This document shows, piece after piece, positions 35,659 to 42,848 of a stretch of 42,848 bases of DNA. This DNA is from Planktothrix sp. PCC 11201 (GTDB taxonomy: Bacteria; Cyanobacteriota; Cyanobacteriia; Cyanobacteriales; Microcoleaceae), in the NCBI RefSeq assembly GCF_900009135.1, contig NZ_LT797704.1:73897-116744 (forward strand), in the 5' to 3' direction. The position numbers and the translations under genes were made by a program. The notes below the pieces were generated by a model. It saw only the letters and a program-made list of their open reading frames with translations. It did no database searches and was not told where the DNA came from. Each line of letters begins with the position of its first letter. The first letter of the stretch is position 1.

Positions 35659-35913
35659 TTATACTGAGGATTCCCCCAATTGCAACGCTTCCCAACTCGC
35701 TACCGCAAACTCAGCCTCCATCTGTAGCACTTGAGATTGATACTCTGGATCTTGTGTCATTTCAATCAGTGCTGCATCAATTTCTGATCGTTTACCCTGA
35801 GTTTGGGTTGTTACCCGATCGCGCATCAATGCTAACAATACTTCTAAAAGTTTTTGTTGCTCGTCAGGAGTGAGATTTTGAGCCTGACTCAGTACCTCGC
35901 TGTAAGTAGACAT
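35659..35913 (-). CDS. Antitoxin of the MazF-type toxin
   Basis: This 84-residue protein, MSTYSEVLSQAQNLTPDEQQ and on, is acidic and helical and ends EAEFAVASWEALQLGESSV. The N-terminal third matches the antitoxin at 33040-33255, but the C-terminal part differs, in keeping with a different toxin partner. Repeat copy D with an extended -10 lies just upstream. Confidence 0.82.
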   Translation of the reverse strand: MSTYSEVLSQAQNLTPDEQQKLLEVLLALMRDRVTTQTQGKRSEIDAALIEMTQDPEYQSQVLQMEAEFAVASWEALQLGESSV

Positions 35914-35914
35914 T

Positions 35915-35984
35915 ATGCTTGATGTTGAGATTTTTTTTGTTGGTTGTTATTATAGCAATTTAGGATGGAGGGAAATGCGATCGC
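35915..35984 (-). repeat. TA-island promoter repeat, copy D
   Basis: From ATGCTTGATGTTGAG to ATGCGATCGC, with the minus-strand TGCTATAAT (hexamer 35949-35954). It has the same spacing to the antitoxin ATG as copy C, so the two control regions are probably duplicates. Confidence 0.85.
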
Positions 35985-36107
35985 ACTTCGTTTTCAAAAA
36001 TGCGATCACCCTTCTTTTACCTAATCAAATGGATTTAATATACTTTTAAAAGGAAATACAAAAGTATGTTAGGATCTAAGAGGTATAAGTCCTGAAGATT
36101 TAACTCC

Positions 36108-36425
36108 ATGACTCAATCACTACCAAAAAAAAGCCCACCTCGCGGCAGAATATTCCCAGAACACACCTTATCACCCGAAGCACTAGCTCGACGCAAAGCT
36201 GAACGCGAAGTATTTCATAAGCGTTGTCGAGCAATTTTTGAGCAAGTTCGCCCCGATCTCATCGCAGAACACTATGGCTGGTATATTGCCATTGAACCTG
36301 ACAGCCGCGATTATTTCATTAACAAAGATCAAGAAGTAGCTAGTCAAGAAGCACGTCATAAACACCCTGATGCCGTACACTGTATGTTTTGCTTAAATGA
36401 AAGTGGAGCTACTGGCAAAATATGA
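36108..36425 (+). CDS. Small conserved protein upstream of the aspartic-protease-like gene
   Basis: This 105-residue basic protein has a disordered start (MTQSLPKKSPPRGRIFPEHT) and a core FEQVRPDLIAEHYGWYIAIE, PDSRDYFINKDQEVASQEAR. It ends with a possible metal-binding pair of cysteines (HCMFC). I know no named domain. The stop overlaps the next ATG by 4 bases, and pairs of this kind with retropepsin-like genes are common in cyanobacteria. A toxin-antitoxin role is possible but not established. Confidence 0.82.
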   Translation: MTQSLPKKSPPRGRIFPEHTLSPEALARRKAEREVFHKRCRAIFEQVRPDLIAEHYGWYIAIEPDSRDYFINKDQEVASQEARHKHPDAVHCMFCLNESGATGKI

Positions 36426-36655
36426 TTCAGGGTACTTTTGGAAGTAGGGGTGAACTGTTTTTTGAAATTGATTTGATTGCTGCTGATGGCTTAAATCTAA
36501 CTGTGGAGGCAATGCTAGATACGGGATTTACAGAATTTCTGGCAATTAATAAACAAGATTTAGATGGTCTGGATTGGCAATTCATCCGGCAAAATGAAAT
36601 GATCACAGCACAAGGAGAAAGCACTTTTGATGTTTATGCTGGCAAAATACTATTA
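36422..36655 (+). pseudogene. Retropepsin-like aspartic protease gene, 5' part, split by an IS5-like element
   Basis: It reads MIQGTFGSRGELFFEIDLIA, then VEAMLDTGFTEFLAINKQDL with the catalytic DTG, and reaches YAGKILL. The frame then enters the insertion and stops at 36700. The 3' part is at 37801-37929. Joining them gives a 120-residue clan AA protease-like protein. Confidence 0.88.
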
Positions 36656-37800
36656 GACATCTCCGAAAATCCTCAAATGCCCTCTATCGCTACTTTTTGA
36701 GTCTCTAGCACTCCTGTGCCGGTTTCTCCTAAAGTAACGGATTCATAGGCTTTTTCAGTTACATTAATAATAATTAATGAATTTTATTTCTGATATTCAA
36801 TCATTTTTCAAAAGTATTCTGGGCAATTCTTAGATGATAATACAATCGCTCCTATTCGCCATCTTATTAGTCCACATACTGTCAAGATTACTGCTTCATA
36901 ATTTTGGCTCTTTAACCGAAATCTTTCTGAAGCAACTCGATAAATTTTTATCAGTCTTATTAAATGTTCGACTACAATCCTTTGTTTGGCTTTTAACCGA
37001 TTTTCTTCTCGATTTTCAAGGGATATTTCTTGATTCCTCGGTTTCTTATGTGGTGTATTAATTGCTGTTTCCCCTACATAAGCTTTATCCCCCCTGTATT
37101 TTTGATGATTCCCCAATTCCTCCCTTCTTTCTCTCCACAATTTCAGATCGCTTGTTGCTCCGGTATAACCCACAGCTACATCCACTATTTCTTTCCCGCT
37201 CGGCATGACAATGACTTGATTTTTAAAGGTATGTGTTTTTTTCTTTCCTGAGTAATATTTTTTCTGCTCTTCATTGTCTGTTGGTCTTTGCATGGGCTGT
37301 TCATAGCTATCTACTACTAACTCATATTCCAGCAGAATTTTTTCTACCCACTCCCAATCACTCTCGTTTTTTTTTACTTGCTCAAGTAAACTGGCTGGCA
37401 GTAATTCTCTCAATATTTTTATCCCGTTATGGAAAATATCATTCGCTGTTGATTCACTCACTTCAAACTGTAACCCTAACATTTGAAATGTGGGCATCTG
37501 ATGCAGATAAATTAGAGTTAGTAAGATTTGTTCCTCCACAGATAATTTCTGGTGACGACCCCCACCTGCTTTAATCAACCTGATCTTAGCTTTTTCTCGT
37601 TCTTGTCGTTTTTCTTGTTCTAATAACTCCGCGGCTTGAATTAGTTCTATCAACTGTTCATATTCCATCCCTAATAGCCTTTTTGTTTGCTGGGGATTCT
37701 TGTCCAGATAGCCTCTTAATTTAGTCATCTCTCCTTGGGGTAAAATCAAATTTTACCATCTTGCTATCCCTCCCCATTTTTATTTCGGAGATGTCTATTA
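36651..37800 (-). mobile_element. IS5-like insertion sequence
   Basis: The element spans 36656-37795 (1140 bp), with inverted ends GACATCTCCGAAA. TATTA direct copies flank it at 36651-36655 and 37796-37800; the duplication may be shorter, since flanking bases also match. It interrupts the retropepsin-like gene. Its transposase reads on the minus strand. Confidence 0.9.
36808..37749 (-). CDS. IS5-like transposase (HTH_Tnp_4/DDE_Tnp_4 type)
   Basis: This 313-residue protein (or 306, if it starts at M8, MTKLRGYLDKN) has an HTH region (LSVEEQILLTLIYLHQMPTF, then GLQFEVSESTANDIF). The DDE domain has Asp in ELVVDSYEQP, Asp in RGDKAYVGE and Glu in RIVVEHLIRLIKIYR. The reading frame is intact, so the element may be active. 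The IS5 subgroup was not assigned. Confidence 0.92.
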   Translation of the reverse strand: MILPQGEMTKLRGYLDKNPQQTKRLLGMEYEQLIELIQAAELLEQEKRQEREKAKIRLIKAGGGRHQKLSVEEQILLTLIYLHQMPTFQMLGLQFEVSESTANDIFHNGIKILRELLPASLLEQVKKNESDWEWVEKILLEYELVVDSYEQPMQRPTDNEEQKKYYSGKKKTHTFKNQVIVMPSGKEIVDVAVGYTGATSDLKLWRERREELGNHQKYRGDKAYVGETAINTPHKKPRNQEISLENREENRLKAKQRIVVEHLIRLIKIYRVASERFRLKSQNYEAVILTVCGLIRWRIGAIVLSSKNCPEYF

Positions 37801-37929
37801 GGTGAACAAGAATTCGAGATTCCAGTTTTTGCAGGTGATGAGATTCCTGAAGTTTTACTCGGTTCGAGATGGTTAACAATCTTGCCGTTGGCGGTGAATT
37901 TTTTGGCGGGAGTTCTCACATTGGGGTAA
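37801..37929 (+). pseudogene. 3' part of the split retropepsin-like gene
   Basis: It reads GEQEFEIPVFAGDEIPEVLL, GSRWLTILPLAVNFLAGVLT, LG and stop, in frame with the 5' part at 36422-36655. The GSRWL motif is the usual C-terminal mark of this cyanobacterial family. Confidence 0.88.
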
Positions 37930-37935
37930 TAACTG

Positions 37936-38030
37936 ATTCTGTCAATCGATCTTGACGTAACTCTCGCTGCCATTTCACCGGATCACTAATATCAGCACAG
38001 ACATTACTTGCTGCAATTTTTTCCAAGCAT
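37936..38030 (-). pseudogene. Antitoxin pseudogene with internal deletion
   Basis: 37950-38024 matches the antitoxin region at about 34940-35020 at more than 90 percent. It then jumps to the sequence around the antitoxin ATG (like 35173 and up), so about 150 bases are missing. The upstream part to about 38129 is also shared. A broken ATG-to-C-terminus remnant is all that is left. Confidence 0.82.
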
Positions 38031-38053
38031 ATCATCTCTCAACTATTTTTTTA

Positions 38054-38347
38054 CTATTCTAACCCTTGAATAATTGTTTCGCCCCTTTCTTCCCCAAAGT
38101 GTGATCGCACATTTCTATCTTCCCCAAAATCTGGTAATGGTGCATCAAAATCATTACTTGTCCATATTTCTCCCCGGTGTAGTCCGGCTATTCGAGGTAC
38201 ATTTTGTTGAGAAATAGGAACTAGACGAGCCAACGGGTTATTACCATCTGTCAGTAAAATCTCTGTCCCTTCATTAACCAGGTGTAATAATTCTTGTACA
38301 CTCATTTGTGCTACACTAATATCTACTATTTTTTGAACTGTGGTCAT
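38054..38347 (-). CDS. Phd-like antitoxin with a repeat-derived C-terminus
   Basis: This 97-residue protein, MTTVQKIVDISVAQMSVQEL and on, has the Phd/prevent-host-death fold (LLTDGNNPLARLVPI) and then the toxin-binding part RIAGLHRGEIWTSNDFDAPL. After PD, the usual FW-containing end is replaced by about 24 residues (FGEDRNVRSHFGEERGETII and on) encoded by the duplicated upstream region of another antitoxin. No toxin gene follows. It looks like a deletion fusion between two toxin-antitoxin modules. Confidence 0.8.
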   Translation of the reverse strand: MTTVQKIVDISVAQMSVQELLHLVNEGTEILLTDGNNPLARLVPISQQNVPRIAGLHRGEIWTSNDFDAPLPDFGEDRNVRSHFGEERGETIIQGLE

Positions 38348-38383
38348 ATTAAGTTACCATATTGTTACTATTATATCTCGATT

Positions 38384-38426
38384 GTAGTAAGCCCTTTAGG
38401 GCTAGGAGGCGTGAACGCCTCACTAC
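38384..38426 (-). terminator. Branched hairpin after sdhA
   Basis: GTAGT (38384-38388) pairs with ACTAC (38422-38426) around two inner stems, AGCCCTTTAGGGCT (38390-38403) and AGGCGTGAACGCCT (38407-38420). It sits just past the sdhA stop. The first inner stem is shared with the hairpins after yvcK. Confidence 0.65.
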
Positions 38427-38427
38427 T

Positions 38428-40155
38428 TTAATATTTGCGTTCTTGGGGTTCAAATAGGGTAATTTTTACCGGACGATAGGCTAAATCAATACCCGCCGGA
38501 GAATAATAAGCCAAAGTATGTTTGAGGAAACTTTCATCATTGCGTTGAGGATAATCTTCTCGACTATGGGCACCTCGACTTTCCTGGCGGTTTAAGGCAG
38601 AAGTTAAAATCATATTTCCTACGATCATCAGACTTTTTAACTCCAACGCTTCAATTAATTCTGTATTCCAACATTTGCCTTTATCATCTAAATAAATCCG
38701 TTGATAACGATTTTGCAATTCTTTAATTTGACTTAACCCTTCTTGCATAATATGATCAGTTCTAAACACACCACCATGAGAGGTCATGGCATCTTGGAAC
38801 TCTTGGCGCAGTTTCGCAATTCGATAGTCTCCTGACTGATCTAATAACCCTTGTAATTGCGTTTGGGATTCTTTCAAATAACGCTGTTCATCAATTGTTG
38901 GTAACTTGCGATTTTGCACAAATTGGGCAATAGCCGCCCCGGTTCTTTTTCCATAAACCACACATTCTAATAAGGAATTACTGCCTAAACGATTGGCTCC
39001 ATGTACCGACACACAGGCGGCTTCCCCTGCGGCAAATAAGCCATCCACAAAACTATCAATACCGCTTAAAACTTGCCCATTAATATTAGTCGGAATACCT
39101 CCCATAGAATAGTGAACTGTTGGACGCACAGGCATGGGTTCCACTGCCGCATCAATTCCTAATAAACGGTGGGCTTCTTCCCAACAAAAGGGAATCCGAC
39201 TCATGATTTTTTCCCGTCCCAAATGTCGCAAATCTAAATAAATATAAGGCCCCCCAGAACTGCCATCGGGGTTAATTCCTCGTCCGGCTCGAATTTCTAA
39301 AGTAATCGCCCGAGAGGTAATATCTCTGGGTGCTAATTCCATCCGACTCGGGGCGTAGGTCGCCATGAACCGTTCCCCATTACTATTAATTAAATAGGCG
39401 CCTTCCCCCCGCACAGCCTCGGAAATTAATACCCCCACCGGATATAAACCCGTGGGATGGAACTGGACAAACTCCATATCTTGCAGGGGAACTCCCGCCA
39501 TTGCCGACATCGCCAACCCGTCCCCCGTTGAGGCGTAATCATTGGAAGTCGTATTAAATGCCCTACCATACCCCCCGGTGGCGAACATCACCGCCTTAGC
39601 CCGCACAACGGTTAACTGTCCGTCATTAATGCGGAACATGACCACACCCTTCGCCTGTCCATCTTCTAAGATCAGACGCAGGACGTACCATTCATCATAA
39701 ATCTGCACACCATAGCGTCGCAGGTTGTTCACCAGTTCGTGTAAAATCGCATGACCAGTTTTATCGGCGGCGTAACAGGTGCGATTATGGGAATGGCCGC
39801 CGAAGGCGCGTTGAGCGATGCGACCATCGGGAAGACGGGAAAATAAGACGCCTAAATGTTCTAAATCAATAATGACATCCGGGGCTTCTTTGGCTAAAAT
39901 TTCGACGGCATCTTGGTCAGCTAAATAGTCTGAACCCTTGACCGTATCAAAGGCGTGGGCTTCCCAACTATCACTTTCATCAATATTTTTTAAAGTAGCC
40001 GCAATACCCCCTTGGGCGGCCACGGAATGGGAGCGGATGGGGTGAGTTTTGGCAACAATGGCTATATTTAAGCTGGGGTTAGTCCGGGCAATTTCTACCG
40101 CCGCCCGACATCCTGCCAACCCGCCCCCAACAATAATCACATCATGTTCTAGCAT
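38428..40155 (-). CDS. sdhA: Succinate dehydrogenase/fumarate reductase flavoprotein subunit
   Basis: This 575-residue protein has a GGGLAG dinucleotide-binding motif at 10-15 and the FAD-attachment region [10 protein letters not shown] with His43. It also has [20 protein letters not shown] and the substrate/active-site segment [21 protein letters not shown]. It oxidises succinate to fumarate and passes electrons to the iron-sulfur subunit. In cyanobacteria this feeds the thylakoid plastoquinone pool. The other subunit genes are not adjacent, which is usual in cyanobacteria. Confidence 0.94.
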   Translation of the reverse strand: MLEHDVIIVGGGLAGCRAAVEIARTNPSLNIAIVAKTHPIRSHSVAAQGGIAATLKNIDESDSWEAHAFDTVKGSDYLADQDAVEILAKEAPDVIIDLEHLGVLFSRLPDGRIAQRAFGGHSHNRTCYAADKTGHAILHELVNNLRRYGVQIYDEWYVLRLILEDGQAKGVVMFRINDGQLTVVRAKAVMFATGGYGRAFNTTSNDYASTGDGLAMSAMAGVPLQDMEFVQFHPTGLYPVGVLISEAVRGEGAYLINSNGERFMATYAPSRMELAPRDITSRAITLEIRAGRGINPDGSSGGPYIYLDLRHLGREKIMSRIPFCWEEAHRLLGIDAAVEPMPVRPTVHYSMGGIPTNINGQVLSGIDSFVDGLFAAGEAACVSVHGANRLGSNSLLECVVYGKRTGAAIAQFVQNRKLPTIDEQRYLKESQTQLQGLLDQSGDYRIAKLRQEFQDAMTSHGGVFRTDHIMQEGLSQIKELQNRYQRIYLDDKGKCWNTELIEALELKSLMIVGNMILTSALNRQESRGAHSREDYPQRNDESFLKHTLAYYSPAGIDLAYRPVKITLFEPQERKY

Positions 40156-40161
40156 CTTAAT

Positions 40162-40289
40162 CAGTTATCAGTCATCAGTTAAGGAGTTATCAGTTAAGGA
40201 GTTATCAGTTAAGGAGTTATCAGCATAAGAGTTATCAGCATAAGAGTTAATCAATTAACTGTAAACTTCTTAACTATTAACTGATAACT
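40162..40289. repeat. 15-bp tandem repeats within an inverted arrangement
   Basis: Three copies of AGTTAAGGAGTTATC (40177-40221) and two of AGCATAAGAGTTATC (40222-40252, the last with one extra base) lie between imperfect inverted copies of CAGTTATCAGT...AGTTAAG. The block is in the 5' region of sdhA and could shift its leader length or structure. Confidence 0.85.
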
Positions 40290-40290
40290 G

Positions 40291-40352
40291 GTACGGGCGG
40301 GTTCTTTTAGATTTTTGTTAATCACCTAAATTTTGATGAACCCGCCCCTACA
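40291..40352. repeat. GGGCGGGTT palindromic repeat
   Basis: GTACGGGCGGGTTC to GAACCCGCCCCTACAC, a single unit of the family seen near 10.1-10.4, 21.8 and 31.6 kb. It lies after the small membrane-protein gene on the minus strand. Confidence 0.85.
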
Positions 40353-40368
40353 CTGATAACTGATTTGT

Positions 40369-40659
40369 TTAGGAAGCCGGAAATTCAGCACGACTGGGTT
40401 CGTCTTCAATCAAGGGATCTACGGATAAAATTTCAATATGGTTAAATAAAGTGGTGACGAATGCAAAGAGCAGGAAAGGTAAAGACAGCACAACAATTAG
40501 GCCAACCGTCGCTAAAGCATAAATTTGACGGGTTGTACTCCACAGGGCTAGGGAAGTTGCTAAGGCGATAAAGATGACAATTAACCAAACGATGATTTGG
40601 CTATAGATATCGCCATAGGTTAGTGTGCATCGAATACGATACTTTTTCAGATCTTGCAT
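40369..40659 (-). CDS. Small two-helix membrane protein
   Basis: This 96-residue protein has two hydrophobic helices (about 22-41 and 49-73) between a basic N-terminus (MQDLKKYRIRCTLTYGD) and an acidic C-terminus (DPLIEDEPSRAEF). I do not recognise the family. It lies 213 bases upstream of sdhA on the same strand, with repeats between, so cotranscription is doubtful. Confidence 0.72.
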   Translation of the reverse strand: MQDLKKYRIRCTLTYGDIYSQIIVWLIVIFIALATSLALWSTTRQIYALATVGLIVVLSLPFLLFAFVTTLFNHIEILSVDPLIEDEPSRAEFPAS

Positions 40660-40932
40660 TGGTTCTCTCTCGATAATATTACTTTAAACTTCCAGGTTAA
40701 AGGATTGATTCAATTTTGGAAAATTTCTCAACATTTTAATCACAGTTGTAATTTAACTTTACATTCTGTCAAACATTCGGCATCGAAAATACTCAATTCT
40801 TTATTCTTTCAGGGATTCTTAACATCTAACTTTAATTCTTATTGCTTAAGAGATATGAAATCACTCTACTTTCTTTGCTTTTTGACTTAGCAGAGCAAAT
40901 TAAAATTTGTTATGGTAAACTCGATGAAGTAT
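40660..40932. other. AT-rich spacer, no gene seen
   Basis: The stretch holds the upstream region of the small membrane-protein gene. A 78-residue frame in it lacks coding character. I find no hairpin or repeat of note. Confidence 0.5.
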
Positions 40933-40987
40933 AAATCACAAGATTTAGAGAGCCTAGATTGGCAATTCATCAGACAAAATGAAATGA
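40933..40987 (+). pseudogene. Fragment of a second retropepsin-like gene
   Basis: About 55 bases match 36549-36602 in the split retropepsin-like gene, including GATTGGCAATTCATC and CAAAATGAAATGA. The rest of the gene is missing. The fragment runs into the start of the pentapeptide gene. Confidence 0.75.
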
Positions 40988-41551
40988 ATGGGATTTAGGC
41001 TGAATATTATGGATGGGTTGGAATTATTGCAGCGAAAGGCAAAAGGAGAATGGAGTTTTAAAGGGGTGGATTTAAGAGGGGCAGATTTGCAAACTTGTGA
41101 TCTAAGTAAGTTAGTCTTTATCGGGGCGGACTTGAGTGGGTCAAATCTCAGTTACGCAAATTTAAGTCGAGCTTCGTTGCGCGGGGCCAACTTAATGGGG
41201 GCGAATTTGAGTTATGCCATTTTGAAACAAACCAGTTTATATAGCACCCAAATGATGGGGGCAAATCTTTCCCATATTAATCTCAATGGAGCGAATTTAA
41301 CTCAAGCTAATTTAAGTTATACTAATCTTTATCAAGCAGATTTAAGCGATGCAACTTTATATGAATGTAATTTAGAAAATGCCTGGTTAGTGGGGGCAGA
41401 TTTACGCGATACCGATTTACACAAAGCCAATTTTAAAGCCGCTAATTTAACCGATGCTAACCTAACCGATGCCATCGGGTTTAATCATGAAGATGCCATG
41501 ATTTACAATACGATTATGCCCAATGGTCAAGTCCTATTATCAATGTTTTGA
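40988..41551 (+). CDS. Pentapeptide-repeat protein
   Basis: This 187-residue protein (180 from M8 at 41009, MDGLELLQRK, which I prefer) has a short helical N-terminus and then about 25 A(D/N)LXX units from about residue 27 to 165. They fold into a right-handed quadrilateral beta-helix. Such proteins are abundant in cyanobacteria and mostly of unknown function. The TGA stop is made by the first bases of the tnpB right end, so insertion may have trimmed the natural end. Confidence 0.9.
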   Translation: MGFRLNIMDGLELLQRKAKGEWSFKGVDLRGADLQTCDLSKLVFIGADLSGSNLSYANLSRASLRGANLMGANLSYAILKQTSLYSTQMMGANLSHINLNGANLTQANLSYTNLYQADLSDATLYECNLENAWLVGADLRDTDLHKANFKAANLTDANLTDAIGFNHEDAMIYNTIMPNGQVLLSMF

Positions 41552-41581
41552 CACTCCCTGTGCCTAAAGGCGTGGGGATTC
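41548..41581 (-). mobile_element. Right end of the IS605-type tnpB element
   Basis: On the minus strand: GAATCCCCACGCCTTTAGGC then ACAGGGAGTGTCAA, with a subterminal hairpin. It lies within the last codons of tnpB and beyond. In TnpB systems the guide part of the reRNA is copied from the bases just past this end, here the 3' end of the pentapeptide gene. Confidence 0.8.
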
Positions 41582-42778
41582 TTTGTTCATAGAGCCAACT
41601 TGCTCGAACAGGATTTCTCCAGCCCGAGTAGAGGTCGATTCTCCCAAAGCGTTGCTCATGTCTAGCATGAAAGTTCCCGTATGCCCTACGGTACTCAATC
41701 CTCGACTAAGGATATTTCTAGCTGCATTTTCATCTCTATCCATGACACAACCGCACCTACAAACATGGGTTCTAGTGGATAGCGTTTTCTTAACAATTTC
41801 ACCGCAACTAGAGCAATATGAGCTGGTATATTGCGGATTTACCGCTACCGTGACTCTTTCAAATACTTTCCCAAAATATTCAATCCAGACCCGAAACTGA
41901 TACCAAGATGCGTCATTAATAGACTTAGCTAAACAATGATTTTTTACCAGATTTTTAATTCTCAAATCTTCGTAGGCTATCAAGTCGTTAGACTGAACTA
42001 CGCACCGTGCTAATTTCACAGCATGGTCTTTACGTTGCCTACTTATTTTGAGGTGGCGTTTCCCTAAAATCTGTCTAGCTTTGCCTCGATTTTTTGAACC
42101 TTTGACTTTTCGGGAAATCCGACGTTGTGAACGTTTAAGAACCTTTTGACCTTGACGGAGAAATTTAGGATTCTCAACCGTGACTCCATTTGAATCGGTG
42201 TAGTATTCCTTCAAGCCCACATCTAGTCCAATAGTATTTCCAGAAGGTTTTGTATTTTCTTTCCGGTCAACATCGACACAGAATTGAACATACACGCCGT
42301 CTGCACGTTTTACTAATCTCACCCGTTTTATTTGGCTAATTTGGTAAAAGTGTAAGTCGCGTGTGCCTTTTAACTTGAGTTTACCAATATTTTTTTTATC
42401 GGTAAACTTTATGGATTTTCTATCATCTGCAAGTTTCCAACCCGTTGATTTATACTCAACAGAACGGCAGTTTTTCTGGAATTGGGGATATCCTTTTTTA
42501 CCCGGAATTGACTTTTTGCAGTTCTCGTAAAAACGGGAAATAGCAGACCAGGCTCGTTCAGCACAAGATTGTCTGGCTTGAGAATTGAGTTCATTAGCAA
42601 ACGGAAAATTCTTCGCAAGCACGGCGCAATATTTATTTAAATCATACTTATCTATTTTTTGATTATCCATCCAATAGCGTAAACAGCTATTGCGGACAAA
42701 TTGTGCTGTACGAATTGCTTCCTTTACTGCTTCAATCTGACTGGCTTTTCCGTAAGTTTTGAACTCAAATACTAACAT
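41564..42778 (-). CDS. tnpB: RNA-guided endonuclease TnpB (IS200/IS605 group)
   Basis: This 404-residue protein has an N-terminal helical/WED-like region, then a RuvC-type nuclease with D186 (GLDVGLKEY), E270 (IAYEDLRIKN) and an Asp of the MDRDENAA block (347 or 349). A zinc-finger insert has C322, C325, C340 and C342. All catalytic positions are present, so it may be active. TnpB uses an RNA from its own 3' end to cut DNA next to a short motif, favouring element persistence. No TnpA gene is seen within the window. The left end lies at or beyond the window edge. Confidence 0.95.
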   Translation of the reverse strand: MLVFEFKTYGKASQIEAVKEAIRTAQFVRNSCLRYWMDNQKIDKYDLNKYCAVLAKNFPFANELNSQARQSCAERAWSAISRFYENCKKSIPGKKGYPQFQKNCRSVEYKSTGWKLADDRKSIKFTDKKNIGKLKLKGTRDLHFYQISQIKRVRLVKRADGVYVQFCVDVDRKENTKPSGNTIGLDVGLKEYYTDSNGVTVENPKFLRQGQKVLKRSQRRISRKVKGSKNRGKARQILGKRHLKISRQRKDHAVKLARCVVQSNDLIAYEDLRIKNLVKNHCLAKSINDASWYQFRVWIEYFGKVFERVTVAVNPQYTSSYCSSCGEIVKKTLSTRTHVCRCGCVMDRDENAARNILSRGLSTVGHTGTFMLDMSNALGESTSTRAGEILFEQVGSMNKESPRL

Positions 42779-42848
42779 TGCCTTACCTCTCGCCTGATTT
42801 TTTATACTATATCTTTGGGCACAAGATTGGCTGATATTTTAACAAAGG

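Noticed and set aside
31769-35984. The toxin-antitoxin island as an integron cassette array
   Set aside because: No integrase and no attC-like folded sites were seen; the shared repeat is a promoter-bearing segment instead.
37764-37973. A 69-residue minus-strand frame over the IS5-like right end
   Set aside because: It spans the element boundary and the 3' part of the retropepsin-like gene in antisense; a chance frame.
40654-40890. A 78-residue plus-strand frame
   Set aside because: An AT-rich spacer with no coding features and no homologue that I recognise.

Overview
The window comes from a cyanobacterium, most likely a filamentous Oscillatoriales-type organism; a Planktothrix-like genome is my guess and is not proven. 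The clues are the palindrome GCGATCGC (HIP1) scattered through genes and spacers, an isolated F1 beta-epsilon ATP synthase pair, an SpkB-type kinase with pentapeptide repeats, an ethylene-receptor-like hybrid kinase, Uma2-type endonuclease genes, and many short palindromic and heptamer repeats between AT-rich genes.

Region 1 (1-31.6 kb) is mostly a conserved chromosomal backbone. On the minus strand lie minC-minD-minE (minE cut by the window edge), a DUF697-type GTPase, a Uma2 endonuclease and an unknown 430-residue protein. On the plus strand follow murF and atpD-atpC. Next come a small conserved protein and a 865-residue hybrid histidine kinase with an intact ethylene/copper-binding Cys-His signature. 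From 13.43 to 14.06 kb there is no protein gene, but a strongly folded sequence ends in IS200/IS605-type right ends, so it may be an omega-RNA-like element without its protein. Then come a membrane-anchored repeat protein, an M3 oligopeptidase, the kinase, pheT (carrying a palindromic repeat inside its reading frame), a YciI protein, a DUF2141 protein, tsaE, a YvcK-family protein and an Mla-type ABC ATPase.

Region 2 (27.1-38.4 kb) is accessory. It begins with a three-gene minus-strand operon: an HTH plus PD-(D/E)XK nuclease-like protein, a small antitoxin-like protein and a PIN toxin. Divergent from it is a large protein with RTX repeats, two PPC-like domains and a calpain-type cysteine protease. 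From 31.8 to 38.4 kb lies a decaying toxin-antitoxin island: BrnT/BrnA (brnT probably frameshifted), a VapC broken by one extra base, a VapC split by an IS630-type element, a MazF-like toxin with no start codon, an aspartic-protease-like gene split by an IS5-like element, an antitoxin pseudogene and a chimeric antitoxin. Four same-direction copies of a roughly 70-bp repeat carrying an extended -10 promoter tie the modules together.

Region 3 (38.4-42.8 kb) returns to the backbone with sdhA/frdA, a small membrane protein and a pentapeptide-repeat protein. It ends with an IS605-type TnpB RNA-guided nuclease whose right end overlaps the pentapeptide gene.

The strongest leads are the folded protein-less IS605-like element, the nuclease-PIN operon, the RTX-PPC-calpain protein, the shared promoter cassette of the toxin-antitoxin island, and the palindromic repeat translated inside pheT. 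I saw no tRNA, rRNA or CRISPR array by eye.
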